A stretch of DNA of 21,585 nt from Planctomycetota bacterium (GTDB lineage Bacteria; Planctomycetota; Phycisphaerae; Phycisphaerales; UBA1924): the NCBI GenBank assembly GCA_023434205.1, contig JAEYTB010000084.1, positions 1 through 21,585 on the forward strand, written 5' to 3'. Under the pieces are notes generated by a model. It saw only the letters and a program-made list of their open reading frames with translations. It was not told the origin of the DNA and did no database searches. The translations under genes and the position numbers were made by a program. Positions 6,165 through 12,484 of this stretch are shown here, piece by piece; positions within the stretch are counted from its first letter, which is position 1, and each line of letters begins with the position of its first letter.

Positions 6165-8797
6165 GATGCATGCCCCCCTTTGGCGGGATTGAAGCGAAGC
6201 CCGTACTTGAGTGAGCGGGCGAGCCCGCCCAGCACCGGCGACCGGCATTTGAGCATTTCGTGACGGTTGCCGACGACCACCAACTGGTACCGCGCCCGAG
6301 TCACCGCAACGTTGATCCGGTTGGGGCTCTCCAGGAAGCTGGTTGGCCATCCGTTGGCAACCGAGAGAAAGACGATGTCGGCCTCATGCCCCTGGAAGCG
6401 GTCGACGGTGCATACGTGCGCGGACACGACCGGGACGCCGGAGTGTTTCAGGACCGACTCCTGCATCGCGTACCGCTCGCCGCTCAGGCCTCGGATCGCC
6501 CAGCGCAGCTCTTTTTCTTGCGCTCTGTAGAACGTCAGCACCGCAGCCTCCCACAACTGTCCGTCCGGACGTGCATTGCGAGCGGCCCACGCCATGAACT
6601 GCCTGAGTTCCTCGATGACGACCGCGATCTCTTCTCTGCTGTGCCCCTTCGAGAGGGTCTTGACATCGAGCCACTCGGCGCGAGAGGAGTATCGCCTCGG
6701 CCCTCCGTTGGGCCACTCCCGGCGCGACATCATGTCCGGAGGATCAATCAGGGCATGCCCGTGATATACGTGCTCCCGAGGGAACGCCGAGATCTCCGGG
6801 TGCATTCGTCGTTGATAGGTGAGCCGTGTATGACGCTCCGCGAGGACTGCTTGGGGCAACCCTTCCGAGAGCGTTGTCGGAGTGATCGCACCCTTGCGCC
6901 CAAATCCATACCGAAGAGATTCCAGGACCGACGGCAGCGCGATCCGCTGTATATTCACCAGGTAGTCACTGACTCCATCCGCCTTGATGCCCGTGCCAGC
7001 GGCTGGCAGAAGCAGTTGTCGATCGCGCCGATACCGCTGGGCCGTGGCGCTTTGAACGCCGTCCCGCTCGAACAGCCGCTGCTCATATTCCCGAGAAAGA
7101 CGCCAAGCGATCTCGCTCTCCCAACTGCGATCCTCATCCATCAAGCGGTCTCGACCGTCCCAGAAGGCCCGTGCTCGACGTCGCACTTGCTCCACCCCAT
7201 CAAACTCGCCATGAATCACGGCAAGGTCAATGGGCCACTCCTGAGAGCGTGACACGCCGTCGGATGTCGCCAGAATCAGCGGTGCGCTGTGGAGCGACGC
7301 CCAATCAGCCGAGTCTCCATCGACCCACTGCACTCCATGTGCGGCGGCTTGGGCGGCATACAGCTCATGAACAGCTGGATCATCCGACACCACGACGGTG
7401 GGTTTCCAGCCACTCGGATCGTCGGGGCTGCGATGGTTGTCGAACACATCCAGGCACGCGTGCCGCGCTTCTGGGTTGGGCATCGCGGCCTGAACGCTGG
7501 CGGCCACCTCATCGTCCTCGACATACGGCGACAGCTGGAGCGGATCTCCGACGAGTATCCACCGTTTGGCGAGCAGGCCGGGCACCAGGAACTCCTGGAA
7601 CGTCGTTTTGCTCGCTTCGTCCACGATGAGCACGTCAAACGCTGCATCTACACCCCGCCTCTCATCCTTCTGAGCCTTGATGTCGGGGTGCTGAAGAATG
7701 CCGATCGTGGTGCCGCAGACGAGGTTGGCGCACTCCAGCACGAGCCGCTCAATCATGGTGTCGTCGCCACGCAAGGCGCGGAGCATCTCCTCCTGTGCGG
7801 GAGTCCGGCCCCGCTGCTGCTGCAGGTGCGTCGTGATCTGCGTTCGCGTCGTCTGCTTGAACTCGTCCAGGCGGTACGGTCTAGCCTTCACCGAGACGTT
7901 GTGACGGTCCCCGATTCGCACGGCGAGCACATGATCTCGGAAACGGTGAGTGTCGCTCTTCAGCCGTTCGAGAACATTGTCCACTGCGACGTGAGTGGAC
8001 GCGCACAGCAGCACACGCTTCCCTCGCTCGACGAGCTGCATCACCAGCTCACAAATGACCGTGGTCTTGCCAGAACCGGGCGGCCCCTCCAGGACAGCGA
8101 AGTCCGGTGAACTCAGCGCCTGGGCGACGAACCCTCTCTGTTCTTCAACGCCTTCGATGTCCTTGTCGAGCACATACCAGGCATCGATAGAGCACGGGGT
8201 TGGCTCGGGCCACTCGACTGTCCCGATCTCCCGGCCCCCAGGCCAAACCCCATCCTTTGGGCGGGCCGGTCCGAGCAGGCGCAGCAGCGGCAGATTCTCC
8301 GGACGGGGCTCGTTGCGAAGCTGCCGCATCGCCTGGATCTGCCGATGGAGTGCATAGGTGTTGGGACGGAGCAGGAGGTGTTCGAGTTCAGGCTCGCGCT
8401 CCAGGAGAAGGCGGCCGGAGTTCTCGTCCACATCAAGAACGCCGATGCGACGTGACTCGTCGAACTGGGGTCGCTCCGGTTCGGCATCACTGGCTGCAGG
8501 CTCCGCCTCATACACCTCCCTGACCTGATCGGCGAAGAACTTCTTGGCATCCTTTTCGAAGCGGTCCACGTTACCCGTCGGGGCGCACAGCTCTACCCAC
8601 ACACTGTCGTCCCGCCGCTTGTCCTCCTCGGCATCACGCTGCCACGCCGCCCGGATCGCCGCTCGCTCCTGGTGATTCCGTGCCAGCTGAAGATACTGAA
8701 CGAACTCGTCGATGCCGCTGCGGGCGAACTTCTCGACACGATCCACCGCGAGCGATGGGTCATAGGCGGCGAGTGCTTCGTACCAAAGGGATGCCAT
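6161..8797 (-). CDS. UPF1/DNA2-like superfamily 1 helicase with large insertion
   Basis: The 878-residue product is a superfamily 1 helicase of the COG1112/UPF1-DNA2 type. Motifs in order are Walker A GPPGSGKT (238-245), a 'CASTHVAVDNVL' motif Ia, Walker B 'LIVDEAS' (390-396), motif III 'VGDPLQLSP', motif IV 'YQRRMHP' (661-667), motif V 'VDRFQGHEADIV' (798-809) and motif VI 'NVAVTRAR' (829-836). It should hydrolyse ATP to translocate on nucleic acid; whether RNA or DNA is not shown. The N-terminal 220 residues are a family-specific accessory region. About 240 residues separate motifs III and IV, much longer than usual for this family. The ATG at 8797 is preferred to the TTG at 8815 because GGAAAGGA sits 4 nt upstream. 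It is first in the operon, downstream of a sigma-54-like promoter. UPF1-like helicases paired with PLD proteins occur in Mokosh-type anti-phage systems. Confidence 0.88.
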   Translation of the reverse strand: MASLWYEALAAYDPSLAVDRVEKFARSGIDEFVQYLQLARNHQERAAIRAAWQRDAEEDKRRDDSVWVELCAPTGNVDRFEKDAKKFFADQVREVYEAEPAASDAEPERPQFDESRRIGVLDVDENSGRLLLEREPELEHLLLRPNTYALHRQIQAMRQLRNEPRPENLPLLRLLGPARPKDGVWPGGREIGTVEWPEPTPCSIDAWYVLDKDIEGVEEQRGFVAQALSSPDFAVLEGPPGSGKTTVICELVMQLVERGKRVLLCASTHVAVDNVLERLKSDTHRFRDHVLAVRIGDRHNVSVKARPYRLDEFKQTTRTQITTHLQQQRGRTPAQEEMLRALRGDDTMIERLVLECANLVCGTTIGILQHPDIKAQKDERRGVDAAFDVLIVDEASKTTFQEFLVPGLLAKRWILVGDPLQLSPYVEDDEVAASVQAAMPNPEARHACLDVFDNHRSPDDPSGWKPTVVVSDDPAVHELYAAQAAAHGVQWVDGDSADWASLHSAPLILATSDGVSRSQEWPIDLAVIHGEFDGVEQVRRRARAFWDGRDRLMDEDRSWESEIAWRLSREYEQRLFERDGVQSATAQRYRRDRQLLLPAAGTGIKADGVSDYLVNIQRIALPSVLESLRYGFGRKGAITPTTLSEGLPQAVLAERHTRLTYQRRMHPEISAFPREHVYHGHALIDPPDMMSRREWPNGGPRRYSSRAEWLDVKTLSKGHSREEIAVVIEELRQFMAWAARNARPDGQLWEAAVLTFYRAQEKELRWAIRGLSGERYAMQESVLKHSGVPVVSAHVCTVDRFQGHEADIVFLSVANGWPTSFLESPNRINVAVTRARYQLVVVGNRHEMLKCRSPVLGGLARSLKYGLRFNPAKGGHAS

Positions 8798-8850
8798 CGG
8801 GTCCTTTCCGGGCAAGACGCTGTGACTGGCGCCCGCTCCGGTGCACCTCT

Positions 8851-8867
8851 TACAACGCCGATGCCAA
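8851..8867 (-). promoter_or_regulatory. Candidate sigma-54 (-24/-12) promoter for the helicase operon
   Basis: Read on the - strand the element is TTGGCATCGGCGTTGTA. Compared with the consensus YTGGCACGNNNNTTGCW it matches 10 of 13 defined positions, with the GG at -24 correctly spaced. The -12 dinucleotide is GT instead of GC, which is a real weakness. The predicted transcript start near 8840 leaves a leader of about 43 nt before the helicase ATG. The operon's last gene encodes a sigma-54 activator, which makes the call more credible. Confidence 0.45.
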
Positions 8868-8931
8868 CTCCGGCGATGGGGTTCTGCTCCACCAAGGGCA
8901 GACCGAGGTTCTCACCATAGTACACGAATGG

Positions 8932-8943
8932 CCCGCTTGCGGG
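8932..8943. promoter_or_regulatory. Palindrome CCCGCTTGCGGG, candidate activator-binding site
   Basis: This perfect 5-bp-arm inverted repeat with a 2-nt centre lies almost midway between the two sigma-54-like elements. Its centre is about 97 bp upstream of the predicted leftward start and about 105 bp upstream of the predicted rightward start, a usual distance for a bacterial enhancer-binding site. Short GC-rich palindromes arise by chance in such DNA, so the call rests on position. Confidence 0.3.
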
Positions 8944-9015
8944 TGAAACGACCCGGTTGCTCGGCGGCCAACGGCTCCCTGGCGGCCCCGCTGGCCCCAG
9001 AACCCGCACACGTGG

Positions 9016-9032
9016 CTGGCATGGCGAATGCA
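9016..9032 (+). promoter_or_regulatory. Candidate sigma-54 (-24/-12) promoter for the 102-aa gene
   Basis: The element CTGGCATGGCGAATGCA matches the sigma-54 consensus at 11 of 13 defined positions, with GG and GC ten bases apart as required. It shares the TGGCAT core with the leftward element. The predicted start near 9043 lies 17 nt before the ATG at 9060, leaving room for the AGGAG ribosome site at 9049-9053. Confidence 0.5.
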
Positions 9033-9059
9033 ACCGCTCCCTGCACAAAGGAGCCTCAG

Positions 9060-9368
9060 ATGCCAATCGTCGCACTTCGCCCGTCGATCTCAGAACTCAA
9101 GCTGACCAACCCCGCGAGCGTTCGCCAACAGCAAAGGGGGATTCTCGCCGGCGTTATGGAGGCAGTGCTTGCCTTCGGCGATGTCTACCGCGCCGGCGAC
9201 GGCTGCGTGGCGTACTTCCTCGGCGAGCAGGCCGTCCGTCGTCACGCCGAACAGTTGCGGCGTGTCGCGGATCGAGCCCGGAACGTCGCGGTGGTGGTCT
9301 CAGGCGACGGAGCGGTGGTCACCGTGCAACACGTCCCGCGGCCCAAGCGGTACTGGAAGGCGGCGTAG
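9060..9368 (+). CDS. Small protein of unknown function, divergent from the helicase operon
   Basis: The 102-residue product is not a family I recognise. It has an N-terminal segment about as expected for a soluble protein, a helix-rich middle with 'EQAVRRHAEQLRRVADRARN' (about 56-75), then short strands 'VAVVVSG' and 'AVVTVQHV', and a basic tail. No signal peptide, membrane span or catalytic motif is visible. The ATG at 9060 has AGGAG 6 nt upstream, and the sigma-54-like element sits just before it; this is the reason to believe the gene over the longer open frame beginning at 8841. Divergent placement suggests co-regulation with the helicase/PLD operon. Whether it is an effector, an inhibitor or unrelated cannot be told. 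Confidence 0.6.
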   Translation: MPIVALRPSISELKLTNPASVRQQQRGILAGVMEAVLAFGDVYRAGDGCVAYFLGEQAVRRHAEQLRRVADRARNVAVVVSGDGAVVTVQHVPRPKRYWKAA

Positions 9369-9407
9369 ACACTCTTGAAGGATGCAAACCCCCTGAGATT
9401 GGCCATT

Positions 9408-9488
9408 CCGTAACTGTTTTGGTGCCGAAAGGGCCCTCCGTAACGATTGTGGCGTCGCCGTATCTGTTTTGGCGGCTCCGTACTGGCC
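9408..9488. repeat. Phased direct repeats beginning CCGTA
   Basis: CCGTA begins at 9408, 9438, 9458 and 9478, spacings of 30, 20 and 20 bp. The first three units share an extended core: CCGTAACTGTTTTGGTG, CCGTAACGATTGTGGCG and CCGTATCTGTTTTGGCG; the fourth keeps little beyond CCGTA. Helically phased sites suggest protein binding, either an operator or a transposon terminus (IS21-family ends carry multiple internal repeats of about 20 bp). No transposase gene is present. Confidence 0.55.
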
Positions 9489-9739
9489 CGGCCAAGGCGA
9501 CAACCGGGTCCAAGGGTCACAGACGACGTGAAGAAGTCCCCGGGCGATCTGCCCAGCCGACCCGCACATTCGGGGCCGTAGCCCTCGCAAACGTGCGACT
9601 TTGAGACTGTCTCTGTGGGGGTGGTTCCGGAACCCGCGAAATCACGCCGACAACTGTGCCGCCAGACCGCATCACATCGCCGTGTCTCTGGGGCTCTGAA
9701 AACCACGTCGTCACACCACCCCCCGTCCTCTATTCGCAT
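9489..9739. other. Non-coding stretch without recognisable gene
   Basis: Between the CCGTA repeats and the terminator I see no open frame with a credible ribosome site and no tRNA or rRNA signature. The open frames crossing it on both strands look like chance frames in GC-rich DNA. A small untranslated RNA ending at the terminator is possible but not shown. Confidence 0.5.
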
Positions 9740-9776
9740 AACCCCCGGGTCGCAAGGCTCGGGGGTTGTCGTTTTT
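9740..9776 (+). terminator. Intrinsic terminator
   Basis: An 8-bp perfect stem, AACCCCCG (9740-9747) pairing with CGGGGGTT (9760-9767), is followed by GTCGTTTTT ending at 9776. The T-run lies only on the + strand side, so it serves rightward transcription. The nearest rightward gene (the 102-aa gene) ends about 370 bp earlier. It also separates the defence-like region from the genes to its right. Confidence 0.7.
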
Positions 9777-9810
9777 GGCCAACTCGACAAGCGTGCGTCC
9801 CGGCGGGCAA

Positions 9811-10371
9811 CTACGACGAAGCGGGTCGAACGTCGTACCGCAGTTCGACCATCTCGGGGCCCATTTGGCTCACTCGCGTCAGACGCAGCCTGGGGCTCAG
9901 AAGTCTGCGCGGCAGAAGCGGCTTGCCCCGTCCCAGCGTGACAGAGCCGACCTGAACGATGAGCTCGTCGAGCAAGCCCGCGTCGGCGAACTGGCCGGCC
10001 AGATCGCCGCCCCCGACGATCCAGAGGTTCCGTTCTCCGGCAGCCTTGCGCGTCTCGGGAATCGCCGCACGCACGTCGCCGCTGACGAACGTGATCGTCG
10101 CGCCGGGAACGATGGGCTGCGGACGTGAGGAAAAGACCCACGCGGGGCATGTGTACGGCCACGCCGAGCCTGTCTGGGCGGCGACCTGCTCCGCGTTGTT
10201 CAGGATCCAGCGATAAGTCGTCGAGCCCATCGCGATCGCACCGACCTTGGCGATGAAGTCGGGGTAGCTCGAACTGGACAACTCGCCGAGGCTGAAGAGC
10301 CACGCGAGCGAGTCATCCTCGGTCGCGATGAAGCCATCAAGGCTCGCTGCGGTGTAGTACTGAGTCTTCAT
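9811..10371 (-). CDS. Dihydrofolate reductase family protein (RibD C-terminal domain type)
   Basis: The 186-residue product fits the stand-alone RibD-C/DHFR-like reductase family, NAD(P)H-binding proteins of mostly unknown substrate. Visible family motifs are 'YYTAASLDGFIA' at the N-terminus, 'AIAMGSTTY' (46-53), 'LWIVGGGDLAG' (116-126), 'AGLLDEL' (131-137) and 'LGRGKPLL' (147-154). The start at 10371 makes the protein begin MKTQYYTA, close to the usual family N-terminus. An ATG 6 nt upstream (10377) is equally possible, while the open frame to 10452 adds residues unlike the family. No strong ribosome site is seen. It stands alone; the 282 bp upstream hold no other gene. Confidence 0.85.
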   Translation of the reverse strand: MKTQYYTAASLDGFIATEDDSLAWLFSLGELSSSSYPDFIAKVGAIAMGSTTYRWILNNAEQVAAQTGSAWPYTCPAWVFSSRPQPIVPGATITFVSGDVRAAIPETRKAAGERNLWIVGGGDLAGQFADAGLLDELIVQVGSVTLGRGKPLLPRRLLSPRLRLTRVSQMGPEMVELRYDVRPASS

Positions 10372-10653
10372 GCCCATGGACTTTAGCTCGGTGTGATTGC
10401 GGGCGCGTGCGATCGGCCCTTGACTGTCGGCCACGGCTTCGAGCACGTTCACTACCCCTCGCCGCAGGAGCCGGAGTGCGGGACGCCGCGCTGGCGACGT
10501 CTCACCTCCGCCGCGTGCTGAACCAGCACGGGGTCTGGCGGACGCCCTTCAGCGCACGAGTGGTCTGAGCACGCTCCAAAACCCCGCCGGCGCCTCACTC
10601 CGCCCCACGCGCGAGAACTCACGAGACCCACGCAAAAGACAGACGCCGCAGGC

Positions 10654-11148
10654 TCAGGTCAACCTGAGCGTGACGGTCTCACGCTGCACCGTCCGGGTCG
10701 TCTCGGGTGTCATGCGCCTCGCGATGATCTCGAACCCGTTCTTTGTGAGCACGCGGATCGAGGGGAGGTTGTGTGCCCCGGCGGTGGCGTAGAGCGGACG
10801 GCTCTTGAACTCGCCGAGCATCAGGGCCACCGCCCGTGTCGCGATGCCTCGTCCCCAGTGCGGCCGCCCGATCCAATAGCCGATGAAGTCGGAGCCGTCC
10901 TGCGGAGTGATGTTGACCGCGCCGGCAAGGACGCCGTCGGCCAGGATGACCCTTGGCGTGACCCCGGTTAGTTTTCCGGATGGGTCCGCGAGAATCTCGG
11001 TCCACCGGGCTTGGAAAGTAGCCCAGTCACGCGGCTTGGTGCCCGCGAGCGCATTGGACGCCTCGTCGAGTTCGAAGGTGTGCAGCAGGGGTACATCCGC
11101 CGCGGCGGTGCGTCGGAGCGTGATGGCGGTCGGGCTGGGGCGGGACAT
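10654..11148 (-). CDS. GNAT family N-acetyltransferase
   Basis: The 164-residue product is a single GNAT domain, predicted to move an acetyl group from acetyl-CoA to an amine. The acetyl-CoA pyrophosphate loop is 'HWGRGIATRAV' (97-107), preceded by the 'FIGYWIG' strand (88-94). The family's C-terminal block is 'HNLPSIRVLTKNGFEI' (126-141), where the Asn and the Gly-Phe are typical. The layout resembles the RimJ/RimL-like branch, but the substrate cannot be inferred. The gene is divergent from mnmA, sharing about 160 bp of upstream DNA. No signal peptide or fusion is seen. Confidence 0.87.
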   Translation of the reverse strand: MSRPSPTAITLRRTAAADVPLLHTFELDEASNALAGTKPRDWATFQARWTEILADPSGKLTGVTPRVILADGVLAGAVNITPQDGSDFIGYWIGRPHWGRGIATRAVALMLGEFKSRPLYATAGAHNLPSIRVLTKNGFEIIARRMTPETTRTVQRETVTLRLT

Positions 11149-11311
11149 AGAGCGCAGTGTAGAAAGAGGACGGACGGCCCACGCAGCGACTCTCGGTGAC
11201 GGCCCTGTGCCGATCCGTCGGCAGTCCCGTGCCCAGGAGAAGACCCCAGACCGTCGATCAGCGCCGCGTGGGAAGGGGCCGCAAGATCACCAAGTGCCCC
11301 TACGATTGGTG

Positions 11312-12472
11312 GTGTCCACACACCGACCCAAGGTGCTCGTTGCGATGTCGGGCGGCGTTGACTCATCCGTCGCCGCGGCGATTCTCCTGCGCGAGGGGTA
11401 CGACGTCGTCGGCTGCTTCATGCGGCTGGGGTCGCCCGGGGAGACGCTCGATGAACTGCTGCCCCCCGAGGAGGCGTGCAGGCCCGGTGTCAAGATCGGG
11501 CACCAGGGCTGCTGTTCGATCAACGACGCCGCGGATGCACGGCTGGTCGCGGCGGGGCTGGGCATCCCGTTCTACGTCTGCAACTTCAAGAAGGACTTCG
11601 GCCGGATCATCGACTACTTCGTAGATGAGTACGTCGCGGGCCGCACGCCCAACCCCTGCGTGCGCTGCAACGACTGGCTGAAGTTCGGCAAGCTGCACGA
11701 GTACGCGGCGCAGATCGGAGCGGAGTTCGTCGCGAGCGGGCATTACGCGCGGGTGATGCCGGGCGCCGGCGGCGAGCCCGGGCTGTACCGGGGCGTGGAT
11801 CATTCCAGGGACCAGTCGTACGTGCTGTTCGGCGTGCCGCGGGAGCAACTCCCGCACATGCTCCTGCCTATCGGGGCCATGGAGAAGTCACGCGTTCGGG
11901 AGCTGGCACGCGAACTGGGGCTGCCGGTGTTCGACAAGCCCGACAGCCAGGAGATCTGCTTCGTGCCGGACAACGACTACGCCGGGCTGGTGGAGCGGCG
12001 GCGGCCGGGCGCGGTGAGCACAGGCCGGATCGTCGATGCGCAAGGGCGGGAGGTTGGCAGCCACTCGGGCCAGCACCGGTTCACGGTCGGGCAGCGGCGG
12101 GGGCTGGACATCGCGCTGGGGCAGCGGGTGTATGTCACCCGCAAGGACCCGGCGACGAACACCGTCACGATCGGGGCAAAGTCCGACCTGCTCGCCGGCG
12201 CGTGCGTGGTGGGGGAGGCGAACTGGCTGGCGGAGACGCCCGAGCGTTTCGCGTGCTGGGCCAAGTACCGGTACAACACGCCCGCGGCACCGGCGACCGT
12301 GACGCTTCTGGAATCCGGCGCGCGCGAAACCCCGTCAGGGCGCAGGGGCCGTTTCGACGTCAGGTTCGATGTCCCGCAGGAGGCGATCGCCGCGGGTCAG
12401 GCGGTGGTGCTGTACGGGCGCGATGAGCCCGACCGCGTGCTGGGGGGCGGGTGGATCGAATCGGTGGGTTGA
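11312..12472 (+). CDS. mnmA: tRNA-specific 2-thiouridylase MnmA
   Basis: MnmA installs the 2-thio group on U34 of Lys, Glu and Gln tRNAs, using ATP to adenylate the base and sulfur relayed from a persulfide donor. The 386-residue product has the PP-loop SGGVDSS (13-19), the 'NPCVRCN' segment with the first catalytic cysteine (C116), 'GHYAR' (143-147) and 'SQEICFVPDNDY' with the second catalytic cysteine (C216). The C-terminal beta-barrel region follows ('HSGQHRFTVGQRRGL'). Length is normal for the family. The first ATG in frame (11345) lies inside the PP-loop region and is too late. GTG at 11312 or 11309 is preferred and GTG at 11294 is possible; no clear ribosome site decides. The gene converges with the adenylate kinase gene, 12 bp apart. 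Confidence 0.93.
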   Translation: MSTHRPKVLVAMSGGVDSSVAAAILLREGYDVVGCFMRLGSPGETLDELLPPEEACRPGVKIGHQGCCSINDAADARLVAAGLGIPFYVCNFKKDFGRIIDYFVDEYVAGRTPNPCVRCNDWLKFGKLHEYAAQIGAEFVASGHYARVMPGAGGEPGLYRGVDHSRDQSYVLFGVPREQLPHMLLPIGAMEKSRVRELARELGLPVFDKPDSQEICFVPDNDYAGLVERRRPGAVSTGRIVDAQGREVGSHSGQHRFTVGQRRGLDIALGQRVYVTRKDPATNTVTIGAKSDLLAGACVVGEANWLAETPERFACWAKYRYNTPAAPATVTLLESGARETPSGRRGRFDVRFDVPQEAIAAGQAVVLYGRDEPDRVLGGGWIESVG

Positions 12473-12484
12473 AGGGCCGCAGTA

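Noticed and set aside
5040..6350. Longer 436-codon form of the unknown operon protein
   Set aside because: The first 62 residues are in the helicase gene's shadow; ATG at 6164 has a strong ribosome site and a 4-nt overlap.
2048..9059. Part of a type III CRISPR-Cas locus, suggested by the CARF-like domain
   Set aside because: No cas10, cas7-like or HEPN genes and no CRISPR array are in the window; the CARF-like domain is fused to a sigma-54 AAA+ domain as in RtcR.
8841..9059. N-terminal extension of the 102-aa gene back to 8841
   Set aside because: It would cover both promoter-like elements; the ATG at 9060 has a proper AGGAG site.
9408..9488. Short CRISPR array
   Set aside because: The four units are too short and too diverged, with no regular spacers of 25-40 bp.
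9482..9498. Third sigma-54-like element (CTGGCCCGGCCAAGGCG)
   Set aside because: GG and GC are spaced correctly, but only 9 of 13 positions match and no gene lies downstream; likely chance in GC-rich DNA.
9369..9810. tRNA or tmRNA gene used as an integration site
   Set aside because: No T-loop consensus or acceptor stem could be found in the stretch on either strand.
9242..10303. 353-codon open frame on the - strand
   Set aside because: It runs across the small gene's end, the repeats, the terminator and the DHFR-family gene in the wrong frame, and shows no coherent domain.
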